NCBI RefSeq assembly: GCF_014694455.1
Contig: NZ_JAAUWT010000005.1
Location: 62,001 to 126,000, forward strand
Length of the DNA stretch: 64,000 nucleotides
Source: Vibrio sp. S9_S30
Lineage (GTDB): Bacteria > Pseudomonadota > Gammaproteobacteria > Enterobacterales > Vibrionaceae
Direction of reading: 5' to 3'
Position 1 is the stretch's first letter, and the number at the start of each line of letters is the position of its first letter. The notes below the pieces were generated by a model, which was given only the letters and a program-made list of their open reading frames with translations, was not told the DNA's origin and did not search any database. Below, piece after piece: positions 35,268-45,326 of this stretch. The translations under genes were made by a program, and so were the position numbers.

Positions 35268-37907
35268 TTATTTCGGAATTGGCGTGCGCCATTCTAGCCA
35301 TTCTGGTTGCACCACTTCGTTTAAGAAAAAGGCGGATTTCTCTTTTGCTAATTCTGCTAGGGGGCGGCTTTCTGGCGTCGCGAAAGCGATACCGCCTCTG
35401 ACTAAGCTGTCTACGGTGCCTGCTTTTATCTTGGCTCCTGTAATCCCAATAGAAACATCCACGCCTGATACATTCCAGAATACGGTGTTTTTTCTCACTA
35501 AGTGCTCGAATGGGCGGTCAATCTGGATGGTTGTAATAATTCTGTCCGCAAGGTTCCCTAACGCGACATCGGTTACTCTGCCTACCTCCATATCGCGATA
35601 CAAAAGAGGTGTCCCAACTGCGATGGAGTTTCGGCGCTCACTTTGCAATTGAAACGTCTTACCTTGCAACTGACTACTTTGCGTGTGTAATGTAAAGGCA
35701 AATGCGCTTTTGTTTCCGGAGGGTTCAACATCGATGTGTTTATTGAGTAGGGCTTCAATGTTATGGATGCCTTTCAAACCCAGTTCAGGTTGTACCAACC
35801 AAAAATGCGTTCCGTTTAGCGCTATGTTTTTAACAAATTCAGGTAGGATTCGAGCTTTTATCTCAACGTTTTTATTATTGAAATCCGGCGTAACGAGCGT
35901 GACTTCACCTACTGGAACACCTTGGTATTTCAGCTTTGTTCCTTTTGCTACACCATTAGCACTCGCGCTGGTGAGTGTGATGAGGCGACCGAATTTCCTT
36001 GCCTCGTCGTAGTTGCTGTACAGTTTCCAGTGTTGGTTAAGTTTGTTTTCTACTCCCGGCAAAGAATCAAATGCGATACCACCTTGAATCAACGTTTTAA
36101 CTGGGGCGGCAGTGATATTAATACCATTCAGATCGGCGTTGACCTCAATGCCCGAGCGATTCCAAAAAACCGTGCTTTTGTTCATCAAGTGCTTGTATTG
36201 GTTTTCAAGTTTAAGCTGGAGTAAGACGCCGCCATTAGTGAGTGTGAAATCGGATACTTTACCCACTTGAAGATTACGATAGAGCACTGGTGCCCCTTTA
36301 GATACAGCGGGTAATGTTTGGCTGAACAAAGTAATATTTTGCGATCCACTTTGATTAAATTCCGCTATCTGAGCAAGTGATTGGCTCGCAAATAAAGTGT
36401 ATTGCGGCCTAACCTTCTTGCCTCCCTGACTGGTAAAGCTAATGGAACTGGTTAGCAAACGTTTTGCAGGGGGAACGGAAACAGTCAAACCGGAATCGGT
36501 CAATTCTGCCTTTGCGCTGCCATCGACGAAGAATCGGTTTCTACTTTTAATCAAATGGGCGTATTGACCGTCTACGAGAGCCGTCATCTTAACTTGGTCG
36601 TCCAGTAAGCTGATTTTGGTCACACTGCCAACTTGAATACCTCGGTAGAGTAGGTGAGTACCAAGCTCCAATCCAAATGAATCATCTGAAACGAAGGTGA
36701 TCTCAATTGACCCTGGGCTTTCAAGCGCCAGTTCTGATTTTCTTATTGCAATAAATTCACGGGATTTCTCACCACCACCAGGAACCAATGTTAAAAAATT
36801 ACCCGTAACGAGGTTACCGATGTTTTCGACACCCGAGAGTGAGACTTCTGCTTCTTGAAGCAAAAAGCGTGTCTCGGTTTTTAAGGTGTCGGCAAAGCTA
36901 GGTTGAATGGAGGCGTAGGCAATAATTTTTGTGCGATCCAAAGCAAGCTGTACGTCGGTAATTTGGCCTATCTCAATGCCGCGATAAACGATTGGAGCAC
37001 CATGGGGGCTGACTTTATTGTCGTAAGGCAATTCAATTTGAATTGGAATACCGCGTCCAGCGGTTTTGAGATTAGGGTAAAGTTTGAATTCGGCCCCTTC
37101 GATTACAGGCTGCCCCTCATCGGGTGAATCGACCGCAATGGCACCACCAAGCATGGCTCTTAAGCTTTCGACTTTGATATCCACGCCACCAAATCCGACA
37201 TTGGCACCAATCCCACTGACGTTCCAAAATCGACTTTCACTGGTGACCAGGTGAGAGTATTCGTCTTTGATGAACGCGCGAATACTCACCGAGTTGCCGT
37301 CGGGGTCTAGCTGATAGCCGTAGACCTCACCAATCGGAATTTTCTTGTAGACGATCTGAGATCCGACAGAAATTGCCCCTAAATCCGATGAATGTAAAAC
37401 AATGTTTAGCCCTTGATTAGCGAGAAGATCAGTTGGGCTATTTTCAAGCGCAGTAAAGACCGGATCAAAATCGTCATCTTCCATATCCCCCGATCCTGGG
37501 TGAATCGCAATATAGTTACCAGAGACAAGAGCGTCTAAACCTGAGATGCCAGAAAGGCTCGCAGTAGGCTTGACGAGCCAGAAGCGAGTTTGTCCACTTA
37601 GCAGCTTGGTGGCCTCTGGGTATATATCTGCTTCAACAAAGATATTGTCTAGCTCAGGTGAAAGCTTGATATCTCGTACCATACCCACTTCCAAGCCTTG
37701 ATAGCGGATGGTTGTTCTACCCGCAATTAGACCTTGTGCATCAGAAAAGTAAATTTGAATTCTTTGCCCTGCTTCATTCACGGCCTTTATGACAAGCCAC
37801 CCAGCCAAAGCGATGGTGATAATAGGCAAGAGCCAAAGAGGAGATATCCCAATATCTCGTTTAACTTTTGGTGAATGGGCATTTTGATTGTTGTCTAAAT
37901 TACTCAT
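35268..37907 (-). CDS. letB: MCE-domain intermembrane lipid transport protein LetB (YebT)
   Basis: An 879-residue protein, matching the 877 of E. coli LetB. A single N-terminal membrane helix (ISPLWLLPIITIALAGWLVI) is followed by seven MCE domains in tandem, each opening with the Y-x-G-x-x-V/I-G-x-V pattern (for example IRYQGLEVGMVRDI, IVYRGIEIGQITDV and LLYRGIQVGSVTKI). In E. coli these stack into a tube across the periplasm that carries lipids between membranes. It starts 8 bases before the end of letA, so the two are translationally coupled. Confidence 0.95.
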   Translation of the reverse strand: MSNLDNNQNAHSPKVKRDIGISPLWLLPIITIALAGWLVIKAVNEAGQRIQIYFSDAQGLIAGRTTIRYQGLEVGMVRDIKLSPELDNIFVEADIYPEATKLLSGQTRFWLVKPTASLSGISGLDALVSGNYIAIHPGSGDMEDDDFDPVFTALENSPTDLLANQGLNIVLHSSDLGAISVGSQIVYKKIPIGEVYGYQLDPDGNSVSIRAFIKDEYSHLVTSESRFWNVSGIGANVGFGGVDIKVESLRAMLGGAIAVDSPDEGQPVIEGAEFKLYPNLKTAGRGIPIQIELPYDNKVSPHGAPIVYRGIEIGQITDVQLALDRTKIIAYASIQPSFADTLKTETRFLLQEAEVSLSGVENIGNLVTGNFLTLVPGGGEKSREFIAIRKSELALESPGSIEITFVSDDSFGLELGTHLLYRGIQVGSVTKISLLDDQVKMTALVDGQYAHLIKSRNRFFVDGSAKAELTDSGLTVSVPPAKRLLTSSISFTSQGGKKVRPQYTLFASQSLAQIAEFNQSGSQNITLFSQTLPAVSKGAPVLYRNLQVGKVSDFTLTNGGVLLQLKLENQYKHLMNKSTVFWNRSGIEVNADLNGINITAAPVKTLIQGGIAFDSLPGVENKLNQHWKLYSNYDEARKFGRLITLTSASANGVAKGTKLKYQGVPVGEVTLVTPDFNNKNVEIKARILPEFVKNIALNGTHFWLVQPELGLKGIHNIEALLNKHIDVEPSGNKSAFAFTLHTQSSQLQGKTFQLQSERRNSIAVGTPLLYRDMEVGRVTDVALGNLADRIITTIQIDRPFEHLVRKNTVFWNVSGVDVSIGITGAKIKAGTVDSLVRGGIAFATPESRPLAELAKEKSAFFLNEVVQPEWLEWRTPIPK

Positions 37908-39141
37908 TTACAGTCGCTTTCCGTTCAGGGACATCATCATTGTCCCAAATTAGCCTAGGATCCAAGCTCTCTGCCGCGAGCATCGTAAGTATAACGACGA
38001 CAGCAAATGCAACGGCTCCGTACCCAGGTGTAAAATCGAGAATTTGGCCTCTATCGACCAAAGTCATCATGATCGAAATAACGAATAAATCCATTACCGA
38101 CCATTTTCCTATCCACTTGACGGCGAAGTAAATATTCATTCGCTGTCTTTTATGCATTTTTTGTTTGAATTGGATACTCAGCAGTAGATAACCGAGCCCA
38201 AGAATCTTGATGGCAGGCACAATGATCGATGCCACAAAGATAATGAGTGCGATGCCGGGCATGCCACTTTTAACTAATGAGGCCACACCCGAGAAAATCG
38301 TATCCTCCAATCGCTTACCGTTTGTCAGCACTATCGAAATTGGGATGACATTCGCGGGCACTATAGCAATAGAGGCAGCAATCAAATACGCCCACGTTTT
38401 TTGAATAGAGAATGGACGCCTATGGTGTAATGGGTTGTCACATCGGTCACAGCGAATGGAATCAGGTTGTGATAGGTGACAGCTGTGACAGTGAATGTCC
38501 TTTCTGGGGTAGTGGAAGTTTGTTTCGGGTTCCCATGATTCCCAGTAACGTCTAACGCTCACTCTTGAAATGAGCATCAGCGAAAAAAGCTGAAGGAGAA
38601 TCAGTCCTAATAACCCCCATTCTACAAAGATATCGGCGTAGTCTTGTAACTTAAAGCAGGAGATCCCGATGCTAATCAAAAATACGTCTAGCATCATCCA
38701 GTGTTTTAGGCGTTGTATATTGAGCAATGAATACTGCAGTGGTTTTAGCCATCGTTTCTTGAGTGAAACATGCGCAACCACAACCGATGTGCAGACAATA
38801 AATGGTGCAATGGATGCACAAAATAGAACCAGCAACCCTAAACCGATGAAGCCTTCCTGCATTAAGGTAAAGGTTCCATCGGTTAATGTGGCGGGAATCA
38901 TTACGCCAAAGAGGCGAATACTGATGAACGGGAAAAAATGCGAAGGAATAAAAAGTAGGAGGCAGGCGACAGCCAAAGCTAGATCACCATTGATTGAACG
39001 CTCGCCACCCCGATAAAGCTGTGTATTGCAGCGAGGGCAGTGTGCACTTTGACCTTTTGGGATGGTAAGCTTATCAACGGGCAATTCGCAATGCTGACAA
39101 AGACGTACTTGGTTGACCTTTTGGCTATGTTCAGTCGTCAT
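37900..39141 (-). CDS. letA: PqiA-family inner membrane protein LetA (YebS)
   Basis: A 413-residue inner-membrane partner of LetB. Two zinc-ribbon pairs are visible, C-x2-C...C-x2-C at the N-terminus (CQHCELPV, CPRCNTQ) and again near residue 220 (CHSCHLSQ, CDRCDNP), each preceding a four-helix membrane block, the duplicated PqiA pattern. It is thought to load lipids into LetB. The gene order letA-letB-rsmF is kept from E. coli; an ABC exporter gene precedes it on the same strand. Confidence 0.94.
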   Translation of the reverse strand: MTTEHSQKVNQVRLCQHCELPVDKLTIPKGQSAHCPRCNTQLYRGGERSINGDLALAVACLLLFIPSHFFPFISIRLFGVMIPATLTDGTFTLMQEGFIGLGLLVLFCASIAPFIVCTSVVVAHVSLKKRWLKPLQYSLLNIQRLKHWMMLDVFLISIGISCFKLQDYADIFVEWGLLGLILLQLFSLMLISRVSVRRYWESWEPETNFHYPRKDIHCHSCHLSQPDSIRCDRCDNPLHHRRPFSIQKTWAYLIAASIAIVPANVIPISIVLTNGKRLEDTIFSGVASLVKSGMPGIALIIFVASIIVPAIKILGLGYLLLSIQFKQKMHKRQRMNIYFAVKWIGKWSVMDLFVISIMMTLVDRGQILDFTPGYGAVAFAVVVILTMLAAESLDPRLIWDNDDVPERKATVNE

Positions 39142-39187
39142 TCACACACCAACAAATCATATTTTAAAGATGGTTTTTGTGACAATG

Positions 39188-40978
39188 TCACGCGCTCGTT
39201 TGAACGCTACCGTAAAGTGTTTGATAAAGCCCATCTTGTTGAACCAATTCAATATGTGTCCCCGCTTGTGTGACTTGACCATCTTCTAAAACATAGATGA
39301 GATCAGCTTGTTTTACGGCAGAAAGCCGATGCGCAACGATTAAGGTTGTTCTACCAGCTAGAAATTGATTCAGTGCCGTATGCAAAGCCGATTCCGTTGC
39401 CGTATCAAGTGCCGATGTTGCTTCGTCCAAAATCACAAATTTTGGATCGCTTAGAACCATTCGTGCAATGGCCAAGCGTTGTCTTTGTCCACCTGACAAT
39501 CGAACACCTTGCCTGCCTATTTGTGTTTCTAGCCCGTCAGTAAGCTGCTCGGTGACATCTTGCAGTTGTGCTACTTCGAGCGCTTTCCAAAGCTGTGAAT
39601 CACTATATTCCGTTCCTAAGGTGAGATTATGCCTTAAGCTGTCGTTAAAAAGTATAGGTTGCTGTAATACCACAGCAATGTGTTTGCGAATCAGCTCGAA
39701 GCCAATTTCGTCTGTGGTGTGCCCATTAAAGGTGATTTTCCCTGATTTTGCTCTGTATACGCCGATAAGAAGCTGGATAAGCGTTGATTTCCCACCACCA
39801 CTAGCCCCAACAAGGGCGACTTTTTTACCGTTAGGGATGTGTAATGAGAGGTTATTGAGTACGGTTTTTTCGTCGTTGTATGAAAAAGTGACATTCTGAA
39901 TACCTACATCGACACTTTTATTTACGGTAAACGGATCCGCTTTTCCCCCCGTTCGTGCCTCTTCTTCCAAATTAAGCAGCGAGTTAATACGTTTGAGTGC
40001 CGCTTTGGCGCTGTACCAAGAAAATTGGATGCCCAATAATTCTTGTACAGGAGTAAGCATGAACCATAAGTAACCAAACACCGCGAAGATCTGCCCGATG
40101 GTTAAATCACTGAATAGCACCATCAGCATTGCAACCGCCCTAAATAACTCAAAGCCCAGTAAGAAGAGTAAAAAGGATATACGTCCTGCTGCTTCCGATT
40201 GCCATGCGTATTTATCAGCATCTAAGCGAATGTCATTGGCTTGGTCTTTCAATTGATTTAGGAAAACACTTTCCTTGTTGGCTGCTCGTAAATGATAAAT
40301 GCCGTCTAATGTTTCTATCAGCCTGTTTTGAAACTTTTCAAAAGACTGGTTTTCGCGCTTTTTTAGTAGTTTGACTTTACTGCCAAGCTTTCTAGAAAAG
40401 TAAATAACTATTGGGTTGACCAATAAAATAAACAACCCTAATCGCCAATCTAACCAAAGCAAAATACCTGCCGTACCAATTACGGTGAGTAGGCTGATAA
40501 TGAATTTACTTAGAGTCGAGCCAATGAATTGGTCGATGGTTTCAATGTCGGTAATAAGGTGCGCGTTTATGCCACCGCTCCCTCGTGTTTCGTATTGAGC
40601 GATACTGATTCGACCTAGTTTGTCGATCATGATCTCACGCATTTTACAGGTAAGGGTTTTAGAGACCAAAGTGAACTGTCGGCTTTGCAAGATATTGAGC
40701 GCTTGTGACACGCAACGCATGATAATAACAAGCATAAGTGTTAGACCAATATAGCCAACAGGGGTTTGCCATGTTGATGGTAATAATCGATTCATGGCAT
40801 CAAGACCACCAGCGGGTTGATTCATGAGAACTTCGTCCACCATCAACGGCATAATCAGTGGAATAGGGACACTGATTAAAGTTGCGCCTATCGCGATTAA
40901 GTTAGCGACCATCAAGCGCTTTTTGTGTTTTTTTGCTTGTGTTAATAGCCATGAACGGCTAATAGTGTTTTCACTCAT
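39188..40978 (-). CDS. ABC-type exporter, fused permease-ATPase
   Basis: A 596-residue half-transporter of the MsbA/MDR type. Six membrane helices occupy residues about 20-310, and the ATPase domain follows with Walker A GASGGGKST, signature RLSGGQRQRLAIARM, Walker B FVILDEATSALD and the switch His in IVAHRLS. All catalytic residues are present, so it should act as a homodimer (or with an unseen partner) to export lipid, drug or peptide. I start at the ATG at 40978 because the family N-terminus begins there (MSENTISRSWLLTQAKK); an in-frame extension upstream to 41176 would overlap yebR and has no homology. Its start is 73 bases from the divergent yebR. Confidence 0.9.
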   Translation of the reverse strand: MSENTISRSWLLTQAKKHKKRLMVANLIAIGATLISVPIPLIMPLMVDEVLMNQPAGGLDAMNRLLPSTWQTPVGYIGLTLMLVIIMRCVSQALNILQSRQFTLVSKTLTCKMREIMIDKLGRISIAQYETRGSGGINAHLITDIETIDQFIGSTLSKFIISLLTVIGTAGILLWLDWRLGLFILLVNPIVIYFSRKLGSKVKLLKKRENQSFEKFQNRLIETLDGIYHLRAANKESVFLNQLKDQANDIRLDADKYAWQSEAAGRISFLLFLLGFELFRAVAMLMVLFSDLTIGQIFAVFGYLWFMLTPVQELLGIQFSWYSAKAALKRINSLLNLEEEARTGGKADPFTVNKSVDVGIQNVTFSYNDEKTVLNNLSLHIPNGKKVALVGASGGGKSTLIQLLIGVYRAKSGKITFNGHTTDEIGFELIRKHIAVVLQQPILFNDSLRHNLTLGTEYSDSQLWKALEVAQLQDVTEQLTDGLETQIGRQGVRLSGGQRQRLAIARMVLSDPKFVILDEATSALDTATESALHTALNQFLAGRTTLIVAHRLSAVKQADLIYVLEDGQVTQAGTHIELVQQDGLYQTLYGSVQTSA

Positions 40979-41051
40979 AACGAATTTTTTACAAATGCTA
41001 AGTTTCTTATTGACGAGGCATTGTACGTACATCCCTAGGAAAAAGAAGAAA

Positions 41052-41525
41052 ATGATTGAAAAGCCATACCAGACGTTAACGAAGCAAGCACAAGCAATCA
41101 TTGAAGGGGAGCCGGATTTAATTGCGAATTTGTCTAACCTAAGTGCGCTTTTGAATATGGAGTTGACGAAAATCAATTGGGTAGGCTTTTATTTGATGAA
41201 AGATAATGAATTGGTTCTTGGGCCATTTCAAGGTAAGCCCGCTTGTGTCAGGATTCCCGTGGGACGTGGAGTATGTGGAACGGCCGTCGAAACCGATATC
41301 GTTCAGCGAATTGAAAATGTCCATGATTTTGAGGGGCATATTGCTTGTGATGCGGAGAGTAACTCAGAAATTGTTATCCCGTTTCGTATAAACGGAGAGA
41401 TTGCAGGAGTGCTCGATATCGACAGTCCTGAAATTGGTCGATTTGACCAAAATGACGAGAATGGTTTGACCTTCTTGATGAAGGAAGTGGAAAAGCTGTT
41501 CAATTCCCACGCGAACAACGATTAA
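41052..41525 (+). CDS. yebR: Free methionine-(R)-sulfoxide reductase (GAF-type)
   Basis: A 157-residue cytosolic GAF-domain enzyme (YebR/MsrC, fRMsr) that reduces free methionine-R-sulfoxide. The three key cysteines are in place: C in KPACVRIPVGRG, C in GVCGTAVET ten residues later, and C in HIACDAESNSE. The acidic motif SNSEIVIPF and closing IDSPEIGRFDQND match the family. The ATG at 41052 follows a GAAG-rich site; a longer upstream frame is not protein-like. It lies next to proQ, as in E. coli. Confidence 0.94.
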   Translation: MIEKPYQTLTKQAQAIIEGEPDLIANLSNLSALLNMELTKINWVGFYLMKDNELVLGPFQGKPACVRIPVGRGVCGTAVETDIVQRIENVHDFEGHIACDAESNSEIVIPFRINGEIAGVLDIDSPEIGRFDQNDENGLTFLMKEVEKLFNSHANND

Positions 41526-41627
41526 TTTACAACTTGGTTGTGGTTTTTCCTAAGCATGTCACTATAATAGCGAAAATATTTATATGAACGCTTTGCGGGT
41601 AAAAGGCCGCAACAACCAGGAATCCTC

Positions 41628-42248
41628 ATGGAAAACACTGAAAAGTTAAAAAACAGCAAAGAAGTCATTGCATACATTGCTGAATGTTTCCCTAAGTGCT
41701 TTACCTTAGAAGGTGAAGCTAAACCATTAAAAATTGGTATTTTTCAAGATTTAGCAGATCGTCTGAGCGATGATCCAAAAGTGAGCAAGACTCAGTTACG
41801 TGCTGCATTAAGACAATATACGTCCTCTTGGCGCTACCTACATGGCGCAAAACTTGGCGCCATTCGTGTGGACTTGGACGGAAATGAAGCGGGCGAGCTT
41901 GAAGAAGAGCATATTGAACATGCCAAAACTGCATTAGCAGAAAGCAAGGCCAGAGTTCAGGCTCGTCGTAAAGAAAAAGCACGAGAAGAAGGTAAAACAA
42001 AAACGAAGACCACTAAGCCTCAAGTTCGTAAATCGAAACCTAAAGCACAAAACACTCAAAATAATAAAGCAGCAGCACCTACGCGTCCATTGAATGACGA
42101 TGACATGATCATTGGCAATGCAGTGAACGTAAACATGGGCAAAGGGAATATGGCTGCTACAATTATAGAAATTAACAAGGATGATGTGCGGGTGCAGCTT
42201 AATAACGGTCTGCAAATGGTCGTAAAAGCGGAGCACTTACGCGCTTAA
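41628..42248 (+). CDS. proQ: RNA chaperone ProQ
   Basis: A 206-residue FinO-domain RNA-binding protein. Residues about 5-125 are the FinO/ProQ fold ([20 protein letters not shown], then [19 protein letters not shown]); a basic, Lys/Thr-rich linker follows, then a KOW-like C-terminal domain ([20 protein letters not shown]). ProQ binds many small RNAs and mRNA 3' ends. A TTGCGG/CCGCAA hairpin (41593-41612) lies in the leader just ahead of the ribosome site. The next gene, prc, starts 17 bases on, an operon kept from E. coli. Confidence 0.95.
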   Translation: MENTEKLKNSKEVIAYIAECFPKCFTLEGEAKPLKIGIFQDLADRLSDDPKVSKTQLRAALRQYTSSWRYLHGAKLGAIRVDLDGNEAGELEEEHIEHAKTALAESKARVQARRKEKAREEGKTKTKTTKPQVRKSKPKAQNTQNNKAAAPTRPLNDDDMIIGNAVNVNMGKGNMAATIIEINKDDVRVQLNNGLQMVVKAEHLRA

Positions 42249-42265
42249 AGGAGAAATTCCTACGC

Positions 42266-44269
42266 ATGAAATGCCGTTCTAAATTGACTGCGATCACTGC
42301 CAGCTTGATGCTGGCAGCATCAGCTCAGGCCCTCGAAGCCAAACTTTCCAAAGCCGATTTGCCACTTCTAGCTCCTGAACCCCAACATATTACAGCGAGC
42401 AAACGAGTGACGTCCCGATTAACTCGTTCACATTATCGAACTTTCAATCTCAATGATGAATTTTCCCAAGCGATATTTAATCGTTATCTGGAAATGTTGG
42501 ACTACAACAAGAATATTTTTACCCAGAGCGACATCAATTCATTTGCAGACTGGTCAGTTCAGATCGATGATGAATTGAAGTCTGGCAGTAACAAAATTGC
42601 CTTCAAACTTTATAACCTCGCAAATGAAAAACGCTTTGAGCGGTTTTCTTACGCCCTGACCCTACTAGACGAAGAAATAAAATTCGATATTGAAGAGTCA
42701 ATGGTGGTTGATCGTTCTGATGCAGAATGGCCTAAAAACCAAAGCGAAGTTAACGAGCTTTGGCGCAAACGAGTTAAGTACGACGCTCTTAGTTTAAAAC
42801 TAACAGGTAATGAATGGTCTGAAATTAAAGATATACTTGAAAAGCGTTATAACAACGCAATGAGGCGTCTTTCTCAGACCAAAAGTGAAGATGTTTTCCA
42901 GCTTTACATGAATGCTTTTGCACGAGAAGTGGATCCACACACCAGTTATCTATCCCCCAGAAATGCTGAACAGTTCCAGTCTGAAATGAATTTGTCTCTA
43001 GAAGGGATAGGCGCGGTTCTTCAAATGACGGAAGACTATACTGTGATTCGCTCTTTGGTTGCTGGTGGTCCTGCGTCAAAAAGTAAGCGATTATCTGAAG
43101 GCGATCGGATTATTGGCGTTGCTCAAGATAAGAGCGCCATGGTTGACGTGATCGGATGGCGATTAGATGACGTTGTACAGCTTATCAAAGGTCCTAAGGG
43201 GACAAAAGTTCGATTACAGATTCTTCCTGAAGAGAAAGGCGCCAAAAGTTACACCGTAACAATTGTGCGCGAGAAGATTCGCTTGGAAGATAGAGCGGTT
43301 AAGTCTGAGATACACGAGAAAAATGGAAAGAAAATTGGTGTACTTGAAGTCCCAAGTTTCTATGTTGGCCTTTCGAAGGATACAGACAAACTTATCACTG
43401 AGCTAAAAGAAGAGGACGTTGATGGAATTGTTGTCGATCTTCGCAACAATGGTGGTGGTGCCTTAACTGAGGCGACTGCACTTTCAGGATTGTTCATTAA
43501 AAGCGGTCCAATTGTTCAGATTCGTGACAGTTATGGTCGTATCGAACAGAATAGCGACACAGATGGCAAGGTAAGTTATGAAGGTCCAGTAACTATTTTG
43601 GTCAATCGCTACAGTGCATCTGCATCAGAGATTTTTGCCGCAGCACTCCAAGATTATGGTCGAGCTGTCATTGTAGGTGAAAACTCATTTGGTAAGGGCA
43701 CGGTTCAGCAACACAGAAGCTTGAATCATATATACGATTTGTTCGAAAAGGAACTTGGGTATGTGCAATATACTATTCAAAAGTTCTATCGCATCAATGG
43801 TGACAGTACACAAAATAAAGGTGTGATTCCGGATATTCAATTCCCAACCGCCATTGAGCCTGAAGAGACAGGTGAAAGTGTTGAAGATAACGCATTACCT
43901 TGGGATCAAATCAAGCGTGCGCAATACAGTGAGTTAGATGATAAATCTAAACTTATTAAAGAGTTGACTACTCTTCACAAAAATCGGATTGCTCAAGATA
44001 CAGAGTTTTCATTTATCAATGAGGATATTGCTGAATATAAAGCAAATAAAGACGATAACTCTATTTCTTTAAATAGGTCAGCACGCAGCATCAAGCAAGA
44101 TAGGTTCGAAAATAAGCGAATGGAGCGTATCAAACAGCGTCAGAAAATTCAGGGTGTACCTGCTTTTAGAACTTTAAAAGAGGTTCCAAAGGATTATGAG
44201 GATCCTGATGCCTATTTAGAAGAGGCCGTTGCAATAACGGTAGATATCGTAGATAAATCAAAATCTTAA
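42266..44269 (+). CDS. prc: Tail-specific periplasmic protease Prc
   Basis: A 667-residue exported protease (E. coli Prc 682). A signal peptide (LTAITASLMLAASAQA) precedes a helical N-terminal domain, a PDZ domain near residues 240-320 (LEGIGAVLQMTEDYTV, GGPASKSKRLSEGDRI), the catalytic core with the Ser of SASASEIFAAALQDYG and the Lys of GENSFGKGTVQQ, and a DUF3340 C-terminal part. It trims penicillin-binding proteins and degrades mistagged periplasmic proteins. It follows proQ by 17 bases, with an AAAGGAG ribosome site, and is followed by a terminator. Confidence 0.95.
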   Translation: MKCRSKLTAITASLMLAASAQALEAKLSKADLPLLAPEPQHITASKRVTSRLTRSHYRTFNLNDEFSQAIFNRYLEMLDYNKNIFTQSDINSFADWSVQIDDELKSGSNKIAFKLYNLANEKRFERFSYALTLLDEEIKFDIEESMVVDRSDAEWPKNQSEVNELWRKRVKYDALSLKLTGNEWSEIKDILEKRYNNAMRRLSQTKSEDVFQLYMNAFAREVDPHTSYLSPRNAEQFQSEMNLSLEGIGAVLQMTEDYTVIRSLVAGGPASKSKRLSEGDRIIGVAQDKSAMVDVIGWRLDDVVQLIKGPKGTKVRLQILPEEKGAKSYTVTIVREKIRLEDRAVKSEIHEKNGKKIGVLEVPSFYVGLSKDTDKLITELKEEDVDGIVVDLRNNGGGALTEATALSGLFIKSGPIVQIRDSYGRIEQNSDTDGKVSYEGPVTILVNRYSASASEIFAAALQDYGRAVIVGENSFGKGTVQQHRSLNHIYDLFEKELGYVQYTIQKFYRINGDSTQNKGVIPDIQFPTAIEPEETGESVEDNALPWDQIKRAQYSELDDKSKLIKELTTLHKNRIAQDTEFSFINEDIAEYKANKDDNSISLNRSARSIKQDRFENKRMERIKQRQKIQGVPAFRTLKEVPKDYEDPDAYLEEAVAITVDIVDKSKS

Positions 44270-44273
44270 AATG

Positions 44274-44300
44274 AAAGCGAGCCTAGTGCTCGCTTTTTTA
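44274..44300 (+). terminator. Terminator of proQ-prc
   Basis: AAAGCGAGC (44274-44282) pairs with GCTCGCTTT (44288-44296) over CTAGT, followed by T to about 44299. Confidence 0.92.
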
Positions 44301-44387
44301 ATGTCAAAAATTAATGTGATGTAGATCTGAATTTTTGGGTCTATAGCCAATTCACTTCTAAGCTTAAAGAAAAGCGAGGTGGAAGTG

Positions 44388-45050
44388 ATGAGGTTATTAC
44401 TATTAATTTTTACCTGTTTTTTGCTTGGTTCGACCCATGCCGAGGTTAAGCAAAAAGCTGAAATAGCGCAATTTAATTATCCGTTTCTACTAGGGGATTG
44501 GTATCTGTTCAATCCGGATCCAGCAAGCTCATCTGAAGACTTCCTAGCCATAAGGCTCACATTAGAGTCGGACTACGTATTCACCATTGAAATTCAGAAG
44601 AAAGATAATTCTGTCGATTATTGGCAAGGCAGCTATGAAGCTGATGAGTCAACTTTGGTACTTGGAAAGGATTCCGAAACGCCCCAAGTTTACCACTACA
44701 ACAACAACCACAATCAGCTCAATTTGAATGGTATTGTTTTCCAAAAAGCATTACCCACTGCGTTGATTGGGAGTTGGACAAGTGAATCACTTTCTGGTGA
44801 TGATATATTGGCCAGCGATGTTAGTCAGATGGATTTAGTGCTTCAAGCCGACTTTGTGTTCTATTTCCGGGTGGTTTCCGGTAATGGTAATGAAGCAACT
44901 CATGAAGGCATCTATATTGTAGAAGGGGATCATCTTGTGCTTATGTACAGTGATGGAGAACAGGATTCACACTACACTTTGATCGACAACCAGCTCACCC
45001 TTGATAGCCAGACATCTGATATGTACGCGGTACTCAATCGTGTAGAGTAG
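44388..45050 (+). CDS. Exported protein with two similar lipocalin-like halves
   Basis: A 220-residue exported protein; signal peptide LLLIFTCFLLGSTHA, with no lipobox Cys at the cleavage site. The mature part reads as two related halves: GDWYLF ... ESDYVFTIEI ... GSYEADESTLVL ... NQLNLN, and GSWTSE ... QADFVFYFRV ... GIYIVEGDHLVL ... NQLTLD. This pattern resembles small beta-barrel lipocalin-like repeats. I do not recognise a named family. The ATG at 44388 has GAGGTGGA upstream; a GTG at 44379 is less likely. It is a single gene between terminators, and its function is unknown. Confidence 0.75.
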   Translation: MRLLLLIFTCFLLGSTHAEVKQKAEIAQFNYPFLLGDWYLFNPDPASSSEDFLAIRLTLESDYVFTIEIQKKDNSVDYWQGSYEADESTLVLGKDSETPQVYHYNNNHNQLNLNGIVFQKALPTALIGSWTSESLSGDDILASDVSQMDLVLQADFVFYFRVVSGNGNEATHEGIYIVEGDHLVLMYSDGEQDSHYTLIDNQLTLDSQTSDMYAVLNRVE

Positions 45051-45071
45051 CTTCATCCATCGGCTAGCTGA

Positions 45072-45110
45072 ACCGGAATAGCATTGTATACTGTTCCGGT
45101 CTCATTTTTT
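45072..45110 (+). terminator. Terminator after the duplicated exported protein gene
   Basis: ACCGGAATAG (45072-45081) pairs with CTGTTCCGGT (45091-45100) with one wobble, followed by CTCATTTTTT. Confidence 0.85.
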
Positions 45111-45326
45111 GAGACTCATTAATTTATGTTATACCCCTCATTCACATTGTCGTATGATAATTTTGACGAAGTACAAGCTATTGTGCGCTATATTCTCAGT
45201 CAAATAATCTGAACCCTTTCCGAGTTGGCTCATTTCACATATTCAGCAGAAAATCCCATTTTTTGCTTGTGAACAATTGGCTATATTAGGCAAACGCTAC
45301 TGGCAGATATAAAAGGAAATTTCAAT

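Noticed and set aside
38669..39016. 115-codon + strand frame inside letA
   Set aside because: Shadow frame on the opposite strand of a strongly supported gene.
40824..41051. Upstream extension of yebR
   Set aside because: It lies antisense to the ABC exporter and is not protein-like; the GAF domain starts at 41052.
40979..41176. N-terminal extension of the ABC exporter
   Set aside because: It would overlap yebR and has no family similarity; the family N-terminus starts at 40978.
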